Positions 17,671-26,580 of a stretch of 64,000 nucleotides of DNA are shown piece after piece. Made by a program: the position numbers and the translations under genes. Within the stretch, counting starts at the first letter, position 1, and the number at the start of each line of letters is the position of its first letter. The notes under the pieces were generated by a model. The model did not search any database, was not told the origin of the DNA, and saw only the letters and a program-made list of their open reading frames with translations. Source of the stretch: Pseudomonas lini (lineage in GTDB: Bacteria; Pseudomonadota; Gammaproteobacteria; Pseudomonadales; Pseudomonadaceae); NCBI RefSeq assembly GCF_964063345.1, contig NZ_OZ061318.1, forward strand, positions 6,324,001 through 6,388,000, read 5' to 3'.

Positions 17671-17765
17671 CCCTGTGGGAGCGGGCTTGCCCGCGAAAGC
17701 GGTGTGTCAGGCACCGCCAATGTTGACTGTGCCGCCGCCTTCGCGGGCAAGCCCGCTCCCACAGG
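17671..17765. repeat. REPIN, family A
   Basis: A near-perfect inverted pair: CCCTGTGGGAGCGGGCTTGC and its complement ending in CCCGCTCCCACAGG, spacer about 45 bases. It fills the gap after the glycerate kinase gene. Confidence 0.9.
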
Positions 17766-17783
17766 ATCCGCATCTTGACTAAC

Positions 17784-17807
17784 GAGTGTTTCACCGCTGA
17801 AACACTC
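17784..17807. promoter_or_regulatory. Perfect 10-bp inverted repeat upstream of chemoreceptor gene
   Basis: GAGTGTTTCA-CCGC-TGAAACACTC lies about 190 bases before the chemoreceptor start, just after a REPIN. No T-run follows it, so a protein-binding site is as likely as a terminator for the kinase gene. The regulator is unknown. The remaining bases to 17993 show no clear gene. Confidence 0.45.
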
Positions 17808-17993
17808 CTGCCTCCGCTGAAAAATATTTCTCCTACCCCCCTGCAAAAAACCTCAACCCCGGCCGATACAGCTAACAGGCGCACACAAACCAACTACAAC
17901 AGTGGCGCCAAGCTGAAAGGTGCGCGCGCCATCGCCCGCCCGAACAGTGAACCCCGCAAGGATGCTCGCCGCCTCAATTACCGAGATCATCCT

Positions 17994-19619
17994 ATGTCAC
18001 TGCGTAATCTGAACATCGCGCCTCGAGCTTTCCTGGGTTTCGCCTTCATTGCCTTGCTGGTGATCGTGCTGGGTGTGTTTGCCGTGAACCGCATGTCGAT
18101 CATCCGCCAGGCCTCTGTCGATATGGAAATGACGCAGTTACCCAGCATCGGGTTTCTGGGTAACGTGACGGAAAACGTCCTGCGGCTGCGGATTCTTTCG
18201 TTCCGTGTGCTGGTCAATCGTGATCCGGCCGCGTTGCAGGAAGCCCAGACCCGTATCGGCGTGCTCGTCGACAAGGTGCGCAGTGCCCAGGCTAGTTATG
18301 CCACCTTGCCGGCCAGCCCTGAAGAAGCAGCGCTGTACAAAACCTTCGCGACAACCCTCGACAACTACATGCAAGCCCAGAGCCAGATGCTGGAGCTGTC
18401 GCGGCAGAACAAACTGGATGAGATGCGCACCCTGATCAACACGCGGATCAAGGAAGGCACCGATCAGATGGGTGAGCAACTGAACAAACTGGTGGCGCTC
18501 AACACCGCCGATGCCAAAGCTGCGTCGACCAAAGCGGGCGAGCACTACAATGAAGCCTTTACCGGCATCGTGACAGTGGCGGTGATGGCTTCGCTGCTGA
18601 CCGTGCTGCTGGCCTGGCTGCTGACCCGCAGCATCCTCACGCCGCTGAACCGTGCGGTGCTCGCGGCCGAAACCATTGCTGGTGGCAACCTGAGCAAGGT
18701 TATCGAAGTCGACGGTAACGACGAACCCGCGCGTTTGCTCGGCGCCTTGTCCTCCATGCAGACCAACCTGCGCAAAACCATCGAACAAATCGCCGGCTCC
18801 GCAACACAACTGGGTGCCGCTGCGGAAGAACTCAGCACCGTGACGCAAGAAGCGTCCCGCGGCCTGCAACAGCAAAACAACGAAATCGAACAGGCGGCCA
18901 CCGCCGTCAACGAAATGACTGCCGCCGTGGAAGAAGTGGCGCGCAACGCGGTATCGACCTCCGAAGCTTCGAACCAGTCGACCCAGGCCGCCCGTGAAGG
19001 TCGTGACCGGGTGGTGGAAACCGTCGACGCGATCCAGACCATGACCCACGACGTGCAAAACACCGCGTTGATGATCGAGGGCCTGGCGACTCAGGGCCGC
19101 GACATTGGCAAAGTGCTGGACGTGATCCGTGCCATTGCCGAACAGACCAACCTGCTGGCCCTCAACGCCGCGATTGAAGCGGCCCGTGCCGGGGAAGCCG
19201 GGCGGGGCTTTGCGGTGGTGGCGGACGAGGTCCGGGCGCTGGCCCATCGCACCGCGCAATCGACCCAGGAAATCGAGAAAATGGTTGCCGGCATTCAGAA
19301 CGGCACCGGTGAAGCGGTCTCGTCGATGCAGCAAAGCAATCAGCGTACCCAAAGCACCCTGGAAATGGCCCGTGCGGCGGGTGTCGCCCTGGAGCAGATC
19401 ACCCAATCGATTCAGTTGATCAATGAACGCAACCTGGTGATCGCCAGTGCCTCGGAAGAGCAGGCTCAGGTGTCCCGTGAAGTCGACCGCAATCTGGTGA
19501 ACATTCGCGACCTGGCCACTCAGTCCGCCGCCGGTGCCAACCAGACCAGTGCCGCCACCCACGAACTGTCGCGATTAGCGGTTGATTTGAACGCGATGGT
19601 GGCGCGTTTCGTGATTTGA
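17994..19619 (+). CDS. Methyl-accepting chemotaxis protein with four-helix-bundle sensor
   Basis: The 541-residue inner-membrane chemoreceptor has a first helix at about 12-32, a helical periplasmic sensor of roughly 155 residues (4HB-type), a second helix near 190-212, a HAMP linker starting [15 protein letters not shown], and a long cytoplasmic coiled coil. The signalling hairpin tip holds [19 protein letters not shown] and [15 protein letters not shown]. Ligand unknown. The start at 17994 ([16 protein letters not shown]) is preferred to a longer open frame beginning at 17775, because the extra 73 residues are low-complexity and overlap the REPIN side. Confidence 0.93.
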   Translation: MSLRNLNIAPRAFLGFAFIALLVIVLGVFAVNRMSIIRQASVDMEMTQLPSIGFLGNVTENVLRLRILSFRVLVNRDPAALQEAQTRIGVLVDKVRSAQASYATLPASPEEAALYKTFATTLDNYMQAQSQMLELSRQNKLDEMRTLINTRIKEGTDQMGEQLNKLVALNTADAKAASTKAGEHYNEAFTGIVTVAVMASLLTVLLAWLLTRSILTPLNRAVLAAETIAGGNLSKVIEVDGNDEPARLLGALSSMQTNLRKTIEQIAGSATQLGAAAEELSTVTQEASRGLQQQNNEIEQAATAVNEMTAAVEEVARNAVSTSEASNQSTQAAREGRDRVVETVDAIQTMTHDVQNTALMIEGLATQGRDIGKVLDVIRAIAEQTNLLALNAAIEAARAGEAGRGFAVVADEVRALAHRTAQSTQEIEKMVAGIQNGTGEAVSSMQQSNQRTQSTLEMARAAGVALEQITQSIQLINERNLVIASASEEQAQVSREVDRNLVNIRDLATQSAAGANQTSAATHELSRLAVDLNAMVARFVI

Positions 19620-19659
19620 GATAGGGTTGAAACTGGAACTCGCGCGTTAGGAGAAGTAC

Positions 19660-20847
19660 ATGCGCTATTCAGCCTTGACCCAACGAATCGCCGGTGACGG
19701 AGCGGCGGCCTGGAACATTCACGATCGAGCGCTGGAATTGCGTGAACAGGGCGTCGACGTGCTGTTGTTGTCGATCGGCGATCCGGATTTTGATACACCG
19801 TTGCCCATCGTCCACGCCGCCATCGACAGCCTGTTGGCCGGTGACACCCATTACTCGGATGTACGCGGCACCCGCACGCTGCGCAGCAGCATCGCCAGCC
19901 GTCATCAGCGGCGCAGTGGTCAGAAGGTGGATGCCGACCATGTGATTGTGCTGCCCGGTGCGCAGTGCGCGGTGTATTCGGTTGCCCAATGCCTGCTCGA
20001 TCCGGGCGATGAAGTGATCGTCGCCGAACCGATGTACGTGACTTATGAAGGCGTGTTCGGCGCCTGCGGGGCCAGCGTGGTGCCGGTGGCGGTGCGTCCG
20101 GAGAACGGCTTTCGGGTCGAACCGGCGGATGTCGCGGCGCTGATTACCCCGAAAACCCGCGTCATCCTGCTCAATAGCCCGAACAATCCCTCCGGTGCCA
20201 GTCTGTCGTTGAAGAGCTGGCAGGCGTTGGCGGCGTTGTGTGTGCAGCATGACCTTTGGCTGATCAGCGACGAGGTCTACAGCGACCTGTTGTATGAGGG
20301 GGAGCACATTAGCCCGGCCAGTCTGCCGGGCATGGCCGAGCGCACTGCGACGATCAACAGTTTGTCCAAATCCCATGCCATGACCGGCTGGCGAGTGGGC
20401 TGGATGATCGGCCCGAAACCGTTGGCCGAACACTTGATGCATCTGTCGCTGTGCATGCTGTTCGGCCTTCCGGATTTCGTCCAGAACGCCGCGCAAGTAG
20501 CGCTCGATAAAGACTTGCCGGAAGTGGCGCTGATGCGCGAGGAATATCGCCAGCGTCGCGATCTGGTGTGCGCGAGGTTAAGCGGTTGCCCGGGCATCCG
20601 GCCGATCAAGCCCGATGGCGGGATGTTCGTGATGGTCGATGTACGCCAGACCGGGCTTGGCGCACAAGGTTTTGCCGAGCGCTTGCTGGAAGACTATGGC
20701 GTGTCGGTGCTGGCCGGCGAAGCCTTCGGGCCGAGCGCGGCGGGGCATATTCGCATTGGCCTGGTGGTGGATCAGGCGAGGCTGGCGGATGCGTGCCAGC
20801 GGATTGCGTCGTGTGCGGCGGAGTTGCTGCAGGTGCGGCGGGCCTGA
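19660..20847 (+). CDS. PLP-dependent aminotransferase, class I/II
   Basis: The 395-residue fold-type-I enzyme has the usual marks: IGDPDFDTP near 38-47, the SPNNPSGASLS cofactor-binding asparagine loop near 171-180, ISDEVYSDL with the Asp and Tyr that contact PLP, the SLSKSHAMTGWRVGW motif holding the Schiff-base lysine near 233, and a C-terminal HIRIGLV with the carboxylate-binding arginine. It probably transfers amino groups between an aromatic or aliphatic amino acid and 2-oxoglutarate; the substrate is not clear. AGGAG lies close to the ATG. It may be a single gene, 40 bases after the chemoreceptor. Confidence 0.92.
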   Translation: MRYSALTQRIAGDGAAAWNIHDRALELREQGVDVLLLSIGDPDFDTPLPIVHAAIDSLLAGDTHYSDVRGTRTLRSSIASRHQRRSGQKVDADHVIVLPGAQCAVYSVAQCLLDPGDEVIVAEPMYVTYEGVFGACGASVVPVAVRPENGFRVEPADVAALITPKTRVILLNSPNNPSGASLSLKSWQALAALCVQHDLWLISDEVYSDLLYEGEHISPASLPGMAERTATINSLSKSHAMTGWRVGWMIGPKPLAEHLMHLSLCMLFGLPDFVQNAAQVALDKDLPEVALMREEYRQRRDLVCARLSGCPGIRPIKPDGGMFVMVDVRQTGLGAQGFAERLLEDYGVSVLAGEAFGPSAAGHIRIGLVVDQARLADACQRIASCAAELLQVRRA

Positions 20848-20873
20848 TCGATTTGTGTTGTTTGGGCTGACCC

Positions 20874-20950
20874 CATCGCGGGCAAGCCCGCTCCCACAGG
20901 GATCTGTGGTATTCACAAAACCCTGTGGGAGCGGGCTTGCCCGCGATGAC
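20874..20950. repeat. REPIN, family A (inverted orientation)
   Basis: ATCGCGGGCAAGCCCGCTCC and its complement, separated by a short spacer (GGGATCTGTGGTATTCACA), lie between the aminotransferase and kguD stop codons. Confidence 0.9.
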
Positions 20951-20972
20951 TGCCTGACAAACGCTAAATTTC

Positions 20973-21959
20973 TTAAACCCGCCACGCCCCGGCATTCACC
21001 AGATTCGCCGGCCGCTCCCCAGCCAACGCCGCCAACAAATTCTCCACCGCACACCGGGCCATCGCCTCCCGCGTCTCATGCGTCGCCGACCCAATGTGCG
21101 GCGTCGCCACCACGTTGTTCAACTGCAACAACGGCGAGTCATGTCCCAATGGCTCACGCTCGAACACATCCAGCCCCGCCGCGCGAATCCGCTTCTGCTG
21201 CAACGCCTCGATCAGCGCAGGCTCATCCACCACCTTGCCCCGGGAAATGTTGATGAAGATCGTTTCGGGACGCATCAAGGCGAACTGTTCGGCACCGATC
21301 AACCCTTCGGTTTCAGCAGTCAGTGGCAATGTCAGGCAAACGAAATCGGCTTCCTGCAATAGCTGCGGCAAGCTGCGGTATTGCGCGTTGAATCGTTGCT
21401 CCACCGCCGGTTTCGGCGAATGGCTGTGATACAGAACCGGCATGCCAAAACCGAAATGCCCACGCTGCGCCAATGCCTCACCGATCCGCCCCATGCCAAT
21501 GATGCCCAGCTTTTTGCCATGCACGTCGCTGCCGAAATGCGCCGGGCCAATGTTGCGGTTCCACTGGCTGGCGCGAACCATGTTGGCCAGTTCCACCACA
21601 CGCCGGGCGGTGGCCAGGATCAGTGCGAAACCGGTGTCGGCGGTGGTCTCGGTCAACACGTCGGGGGTGTTGCTGAGCAGGATCCGCCGCTCGGTCAGGT
21701 AGTCGATGTCGTAGTTGTCGACACCGACGGACACGCTGGCAATGGCTTCCAGGTTCGGCGCCAGATCCAGTAATCCGGCATCCAGTTTCAGGCTGGCGCC
21801 GAGCAACCCTTGGGCGCGGGGCAGGGCCTGGCGTAGCTTTGCCAGACCCTCGGCGTCGAGGCTGTCGATCAGCGTCACCTCGGTCTGCTCATGCAAGCGA
21901 GCCATCAGCAGTGGCGAGAGTTTCTTGTACAGCACAACCTGCTTTTTCATCGTCGTCAT
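20973..21959 (-). CDS. kguD: 2-ketogluconate 6-phosphate reductase / 2-hydroxyacid dehydrogenase
   Basis: This is the last gene of the kgu operon; its enzyme reduces 2-keto-6-phosphogluconate to 6-phosphogluconate with NAD(P)H, feeding the Entner-Doudoroff route. The protein of about 328 residues belongs to the D-isomer 2-hydroxyacid dehydrogenases: a Rossmann motif GIIGMGRIGEALAQ, the catalytic Arg in NISRGKVVDE, a Glu in DVFEREPL and the catalytic His in ATPHIGSATHE. The kguT stop is immediately upstream; ATGs exist at 21971, 21959 and 21950, and 21959 is chosen because GGA lies 7 bases before it. Confidence 0.93.
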   Translation of the reverse strand: MTTMKKQVVLYKKLSPLLMARLHEQTEVTLIDSLDAEGLAKLRQALPRAQGLLGASLKLDAGLLDLAPNLEAIASVSVGVDNYDIDYLTERRILLSNTPDVLTETTADTGFALILATARRVVELANMVRASQWNRNIGPAHFGSDVHGKKLGIIGMGRIGEALAQRGHFGFGMPVLYHSHSPKPAVEQRFNAQYRSLPQLLQEADFVCLTLPLTAETEGLIGAEQFALMRPETIFINISRGKVVDEPALIEALQQKRIRAAGLDVFEREPLGHDSPLLQLNNVVATPHIGSATHETREAMARCAVENLLAALAGERPANLVNAGAWRV

Positions 21960-21971
21960 ATCAACATCCAT

Positions 21972-23270
21972 TCAGGAATGAGCCGCTACTGAGCGGGGCA
22001 CAGCAGTCTTGGCCACCACCCGGTCACTGGCGCCGGGCTTGAGGAAAATCGTCAGCACCACCGACAGCAGCAAGGCGCCGCTCATCAGCAGATAGGACGC
22101 ACCGGGCGATCCGGTGGAGCTGTTCAGGTAACCCACCAGATAGGAGCCGCCAAACGAACCGAGTGCGCCCATGCTGTTGATCAACGCCATGGCACCACCG
22201 GCGACGTTGGCCGGGAGGATCTCCGGGACGATGGCGAAAAATGGCCCGTACGGGGCGTACATGCAGGCGCCGGCAATCACCAGCAGCGTGTAGGACCACC
22301 AGAAATGTTCCGCGCCCAAAGCGTAGGAGCCATAGAATGCAATCGAGGCGATCAGCAGCGGCGGCCAGACGAAGCGTTTGCGCTTCTGCAATTTGTCCGA
22401 GCCCCAGGACACCAGCAGCATGCCGATCACTGCGGCCAGGTACGGCAACGCCGACAGCCAACCGGCTTCGATCATGTCCATCTGCGCGCCGGCCTTGAGG
22501 ATCGATGGCAGCCACAACACGAAACCGTAGACGCCGATGCTCCAGCAGAAAAACTGCAAGGCCAGGATGATCACTTTCGGCGAGCGGAAGGCTTCAGCGT
22601 AGTTTTTCACCGCTTTGATGCCGACCTGTTCGGCGGCCAGGGCGCTTTCCAGGTCCTGCTTTTCCTGGTCACTCAGCCACTTGGCCTGAGCCGGACGATC
22701 ATCGGCCAGACGCCACCAGATAAACGCCCACAGCACCGCCGGCAATCCTTCGATGATGAACATCCAGCGCCAGCTGAAATGCTGGATCAGGTAGCCCGAG
22801 ACCACCGACATCCAGAGCATGGTCACCGGGTTGCCGAGGATCAGGAACGTGTTGGCGCGCGAGCGTTCGGCCCGGGTGAACCAGTGGCACAAGTACACCA
22901 GCATCGCCGGCATGACGGCGGCTTCGACCACGCCGAGCATGAAGCGAATCACGATCAGCCAGTAGGCGTTGGAGACGATCCCGGTCAAGGTCGCCAGGCC
23001 GCCCCAGAGGATCAGGCTGACGAAAATCAGTTTCTTCACGCTGTGTTTCTGGGCGTAAATCGCTCCGGGAATCTGGAAGAAGAAATAACCGAGGAAGAAC
23101 AGCGCGCCGAGCAGGGACGACAGCCCGGGGGTGATCATCAGGTCTGCAGCCATTCCGGAGGCGGCGGCGAACCCATAGTTGGCGCGGTCCAGATACGCCA
23201 GGCTGTAGGTGATGAACACGATGGGCATGATGTACCACCAGCGGCGGGTGGCCAGTGTTGCGGTTTTCAT
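21972..23270 (-). CDS. kguT: 2-ketogluconate transporter (MFS)
   Basis: The 432-residue inner-membrane carrier of the major facilitator superfamily imports 2-ketogluconate made in the periplasm by gluconate dehydrogenase. The N-terminus RRWWYIMPIVFITYSLAYLDRANYGFA and the motif WGGLATLTG fit the anion:cation symporter group. Gene order kguE-kguK-kguT-kguD identifies it. AGGAG lies 7 bases before the ATG, and the stop directly precedes kguD. A REPIN separates it from kguK, which could make expression within the operon uneven. Confidence 0.93.
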   Translation of the reverse strand: MKTATLATRRWWYIMPIVFITYSLAYLDRANYGFAAASGMAADLMITPGLSSLLGALFFLGYFFFQIPGAIYAQKHSVKKLIFVSLILWGGLATLTGIVSNAYWLIVIRFMLGVVEAAVMPAMLVYLCHWFTRAERSRANTFLILGNPVTMLWMSVVSGYLIQHFSWRWMFIIEGLPAVLWAFIWWRLADDRPAQAKWLSDQEKQDLESALAAEQVGIKAVKNYAEAFRSPKVIILALQFFCWSIGVYGFVLWLPSILKAGAQMDMIEAGWLSALPYLAAVIGMLLVSWGSDKLQKRKRFVWPPLLIASIAFYGSYALGAEHFWWSYTLLVIAGACMYAPYGPFFAIVPEILPANVAGGAMALINSMGALGSFGGSYLVGYLNSSTGSPGASYLLMSGALLLSVVLTIFLKPGASDRVVAKTAVPRSVAAHS

Positions 23271-23331
23271 AGTGATGCTCCTGAGCTTGTTGTTTTTGTC
23301 GCAGCAGGTAACGGTTTTAAATCTTCAGTGG

Positions 23332-24351
23332 CTATGCGGGCCTCATCGCGGGCAAGCCCGCTCCCACAGGGATTCGCGCAAATCCTGTGGGAGTGGGCTT
23401 GCCCGCGATGGCGGCCTCAAACTCAGCGGACATTTCTAGCCTGTTGGGCAACCCTTCCATATCCCCACGGCTTTGCACCGCGCGACTGCCGATCCAGTTG
23501 GCACGCTGCACGGCTTGGGCAACGCTGTGGTTTTCCAGTAATGCGCTGATCAAACCGACGGCAAACCCGTCGCCCGCACCGACCGTATCGACCACCGTTT
23601 CCACCGGCACGCCAGCAACGAAACCTTCATCCAGCCGGGTTCGGTAATACGCGCCGTGCGGCCCGAGCTTGATCGCCACGACTTCAGCCCCCTGGTCGAG
23701 GTAAAACGCCGCGATGTCGGCGGGCTCTTCGAAACCGGTCAGCAAACGCCCTTCGCTCAAACCCGGCAGCACCCAATGGGCGAGGGCAGCGAGACGGTTG
23801 ATCTCGGTGATCATCTGTTGCTCGCTGGCCCACAGACTCGGGCGCAAGTTCGGGTCGAACGACACGCTGCGCCCGGCATCGCGCAGGTGGGTCATCAGTT
23901 CGAAAGACATTGCTCGGGCCGATGCCGACAGCGCCGGGGGAATCCCGCTGGCGTGCAAGTGCCGGGCCCTGAGCAGTTGCGGCGAAAAGGGCTGCACCGA
24001 CAAATGACTGGCTGCCGAGCCACGACGGAAATACTCGACCACCGGATCGCTGCCATTATCGGCGCGGGACTTGAGCTGAAATCCGGTGGGGTGCGCCGGG
24101 TCGATGTCGACGTGGCTACAGTCCAGGCCTTCTTTCTCCAGCGTATCGAGGACGAACTTACCGAGCGAGTCAGCGCCCACCCGGCTCAGCCACGCGACGT
24201 TAAAACCCAGCCGCGACAAACCAATGGCGACATTGCTGTCGGCCCCGGCAATGCGCTTGTGGAAGTGGTCGACGTCGGCCAGCTCACCGTTCTGCTCGGC
24301 GACGAACATCGCCATGGTTTCACCGAACGACAGAATATCGATCTCAGACAT
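23332..24351 (-). CDS. kguK: 2-ketogluconate kinase with REPIN-encoded C-terminal tail
   Basis: KguK phosphorylates 2-ketogluconate. The PfkB-family sugar kinase starts [13 protein letters not shown], carries the substrate loop [18 protein letters not shown] and the catalytic [14 protein letters not shown] near 245-260. It is 339 residues long, longer than is usual for the family. The last 26 or so residues ([11 protein letters not shown] to [11 protein letters not shown]) are a translation of a REPIN that lies in the 3' end of the gene. The ATG overlaps the kguE stop by 8 bases (ATGTCTGA), indicating translational coupling. The start codon further upstream at 24399 lies inside kguE and is not used. 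Confidence 0.94.
   Translation of the reverse strand: MSEIDILSFGETMAMFVAEQNGELADVDHFHKRIAGADSNVAIGLSRLGFNVAWLSRVGADSLGKFVLDTLEKEGLDCSHVDIDPAHPTGFQLKSRADNGSDPVVEYFRRGSAASHLSVQPFSPQLLRARHLHASGIPPALSASARAMSFELMTHLRDAGRSVSFDPNLRPSLWASEQQMITEINRLAALAHWVLPGLSEGRLLTGFEEPADIAAFYLDQGAEVVAIKLGPHGAYYRTRLDEGFVAGVPVETVVDTVGAGDGFAVGLISALLENHSVAQAVQRANWIGSRAVQSRGDMEGLPNRLEMSAEFEAAIAGKPTPTGFARIPVGAGLPAMRPA
23345..23410. repeat. REPIN inside the 3' end of kguK
   Basis: ATCGCGGGCAAGCCCGCTCC, a short spacer, and its inverted copy with GTGGGAGTGGGCTTGCCCGC. It is read as protein because the frame through it lacks a stop until 23332. Confidence 0.9.
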
Positions 24352-25126
24352 GAGCAAGCTCCAGACGGGATTGGCCGAGGCGGGCGAGGGCGGCGACATG
24401 CTTGGTGGTCAACTGCACCAGATCATCGCCTTGCAGCGGATACTCCGCCGCGCGCATCACGCCGTGATCCATGTGCCGCAGCAATTGGCCCCACAGATGT
24501 AGATCGCTGGCGGCCGGTGGCATCGCCACCAGTTTGCCGTCGGCCCGGCGCGCCACTGCTTTGCAGTGCACGTAACCGACGTGCCGACCAAGCAACCGCG
24601 CGGCGCTGTCGGCGGACTGGTCCTGCCATTGCCAGTTGCCGATATCGAACGTCATTTTGATCGGCAGGTTGTGTTGTTCGACGTTGGCGAAGAAGCGCTG
24701 GAAGGGTTCGATTCGACCGCCGTGCAAGGTCTGGTCGTTTTCCACCAGCAACTGCACCGGGCTCTGTTGCAACTGCAGCGCCAGTGTTTGCAGATCATTG
24801 TTGTCGGTGAAATAACCCAGAGAGACTTTCAGCCATTTGGCGCCGAATGCCTCGGCACGCTTCAGGGTCGAGAGCAGTTCAGGGTTGGGTGTCGACTGCC
24901 CGGCCAGCCATAATTCCATTGGTGAGGAATACACACTTTTCAGACCCCAGGATTGCGTGGCGCTTGCCAATTGCGCGGGGTCTTCGAAGGTCAGCAGCTC
25001 TTCGCGCCATTCGATGTGCGTGGCACCGGCTGCGGCCAGCACCTCGACAAAACTGCCTTGGCCACGTTGGCGCACAAGGTCCGCGCCGTAGCTGGACAGG
25101 CTGATGGAAACGGGTGGTTTGTTCAT
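24344..25126 (-). CDS. kguE: 2-ketogluconate utilisation protein, xylose-isomerase-like TIM barrel
   Basis: This is the first structural gene of the kgu operon, annotated in other pseudomonads as an epimerase of unclear exact reaction. The 260-residue protein has a xylose-isomerase/AP-endonuclease-2 fold: IEWREELLT early, [12 protein letters not shown] in the middle with a metal-binding Glu-Asn-Asp, [11 protein letters not shown] with a conserved Asp, and VGYVHCKA with a conserved His. AGAGG precedes the ATG by 8 bases, and a PtxS palindrome lies just upstream at 25140-25153, where it can block transcription. Confidence 0.92.
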   Translation of the reverse strand: MNKPPVSISLSSYGADLVRQRGQGSFVEVLAAAGATHIEWREELLTFEDPAQLASATQSWGLKSVYSSPMELWLAGQSTPNPELLSTLKRAEAFGAKWLKVSLGYFTDNNDLQTLALQLQQSPVQLLVENDQTLHGGRIEPFQRFFANVEQHNLPIKMTFDIGNWQWQDQSADSAARLLGRHVGYVHCKAVARRADGKLVAMPPAASDLHLWGQLLRHMDHGVMRAAEYPLQGDDLVQLTTKHVAALARLGQSRLELAHV

Positions 25127-25139
25127 TGTTATGCACCTC

Positions 25140-25153
25140 TGAAACCGGTTTCA
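25140..25153. promoter_or_regulatory. PtxS operator upstream of kguE
   Basis: TGAAACCGGTTTCA is a perfect 14-bp palindrome and is the published PtxS target sequence in P. aeruginosa and P. putida. It starts 14 bases before the kguE ATG, overlapping the leader or promoter. 2-Ketogluconate relieves PtxS repression in those species. Confidence 0.93.
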
Positions 25154-25204
25154 TTTTTGGTCAAAAAAAATGGCTGCTTTAAGCATGTGTTGTTCTTTCG
25201 GGCC

Positions 25205-25284
25205 CCATCGCGGGCAAGCCCGCTCCCACAGGTTTTGTGAACACCACAGATCCTTGTGGGAGCGGGCTTGCCCGCGAAGAGGCC
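25205..25284. repeat. REPIN, family A, between ptxS and kguE
   Basis: Inverted pair ATCGCGGGCAAGCCCGCTCC and GTGGGAGCGGGCTTGCCCGC with spacer TTTTGTGAACACCACAGATC. It sits directly after the ptxS stop and upstream of the kguE operator. Confidence 0.9.
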
Positions 25285-25291
25285 CGAACAT

Positions 25292-26317
25292 TCACCGAAG
25301 ATTCCCCAGGGTCGACCCTCGAACAATCAACTGCGCCGAAAAATCCAGCGTCCGCACCGGCCCGTCATCCCCACGCAGTCGCTTGAGCAAACACTCAAAC
25401 GCACTCGCGCCAATCTCCGCCGTCGGCTGGGCGAGGGCGGTAATCCCGCTGCCCACCAACGGATACCAATCCAGATCATCCAGGGCAATCAGCCCTACAT
25501 CCTCAAACAGCGTGCACTTCAACTCACGCAACGAATGAGTGCTGGCCAGCGCGGCGATACCGTTGGCACAGAACAACGCTTTCGGGCCGGGACCAGATGT
25601 TTGCAGAAAGGTTTTCAAACGATCGGTCAGACCATCACCGGTTTCGACCACCACACCCGCGAGCGCCGGACGCTGCTCGATCTGCGCCTTGAAACTGCTG
25701 ACCCGCTCGATCCGCGAACTGGTGCCGTCATACGGTTCGGTCACCATTAGCACATCGCGATAACCGCGTTGTTCAAGGTGAGCAACGGCCATCTCGACGG
25801 CGGCCGGATTATCCAGCCCCACCAAGTCGCTATCGAGCTGATCGACCTTGCGATCCACCAGCACCATGGGCATTTCCCGGTGCAATTCGCGCAGCTCATC
25901 GCGGTGATGACCGAGGGTGTTCACGATCAAGCCTTCGATGTTGTACGAGCGCAGCAACGCCAGGTGCTGACGCTCTTGCTCGTCATCGCGATCGGTATTG
26001 CACACCACCAGGCTGTAGCCGTGCTGACGGCAAGCGGTTTCCACCCCGTGCATCACGGCAATCGAATAAGGGTTACGGATATCGGCCACCAACATGCCGA
26101 TCAGGCGGGTTCGCCCGCGTTTCAGCCCGCGAGCCATCTGGTTGGGGCGATAGCCCAATTCGCTGATCGCCTGCTCGATGCGCAAGGCAATGGCATCGGA
26201 GAGCAGGGCGCGGTCTTCGCCAATGAAGCGCGAGACGCTGGCCTTGGAGACGCCAGCGTGTTCGGCGACGTCGAGCATGGTTACGCGGCTGCGTTGGGCT
26301 GCTGAGAAATCGTTCAA
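25292..26317 (-). CDS. ptxS: Transcriptional repressor PtxS (LacI family)
   Basis: PtxS represses the kgu operon and its own gene and responds to 2-ketogluconate. With a TTG start at 26317 the protein is 341 residues, close to the P. aeruginosa length. AGAAAGG lies 8 bases before that TTG, while the GTG start at 26356 has no such site and lies almost on the operator. Domains: LacI helix-turn-helix (VTMLDVAEHAGVSKASVSRFIG), hinge with LGYRPNQMARGLKRGRT, and a periplasmic-binding-protein-like sensor (MLVADIRNPYSIAVMHGVE). The gene precedes kguE on the same strand. Confidence 0.94.
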   Translation of the reverse strand: MNDFSAAQRSRVTMLDVAEHAGVSKASVSRFIGEDRALLSDAIALRIEQAISELGYRPNQMARGLKRGRTRLIGMLVADIRNPYSIAVMHGVETACRQHGYSLVVCNTDRDDEQERQHLALLRSYNIEGLIVNTLGHHRDELRELHREMPMVLVDRKVDQLDSDLVGLDNPAAVEMAVAHLEQRGYRDVLMVTEPYDGTSSRIERVSSFKAQIEQRPALAGVVVETGDGLTDRLKTFLQTSGPGPKALFCANGIAALASTHSLRELKCTLFEDVGLIALDDLDWYPLVGSGITALAQPTAEIGASAFECLLKRLRGDDGPVRTLDFSAQLIVRGSTLGNLR

Positions 26318-26363
26318 CGGCACGACCTTTCTATTGGACTTATCAGGTTCAAGCACACTGCTC

Positions 26364-26377
26364 TGAAACCGGTTTCA
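26364..26377. promoter_or_regulatory. PtxS operator upstream of ptxS
   Basis: A second exact TGAAACCGGTTTCA palindrome lies 47 bases before the chosen ptxS start, so it is placed for autorepression. It is identical to the kguE copy and also shares the CTC before it. Confidence 0.93.
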
Positions 26378-26463
26378 GGAGACTCCATTAACGGTCGTCC
26401 GTCAAGCAGATCGTGCCGTCACAAGGCACGCGGAAAGTTGTAATTCCGACGAGCGGTCGCAAT

Positions 26464-26484
26464 ACCTGTCAGATCTGACAGTAG
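26464..26484 (+). promoter_or_regulatory. CTGTCA-N4-TGACAG box, copy 1
   Basis: CTGTCAGATCTGACAG at 26466-26481 is a perfect 16-bp palindrome, with AC before and TAG after it. The same box with a two-base change occurs at 34139-34159 in the same orientation relative to its gene. It lies 97 bases before the start at 26581, suggesting an operator or activator site. Confidence 0.6.
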
Positions 26485-26580
26485 CCAGGTCTTATGTAAG
26501 CGTATTTAATTGAATTGCAATCCGACCCAAACATCAGATTCGCGGCGTCAATGCATGAATACCGATCTGGAGTTGCTCTA

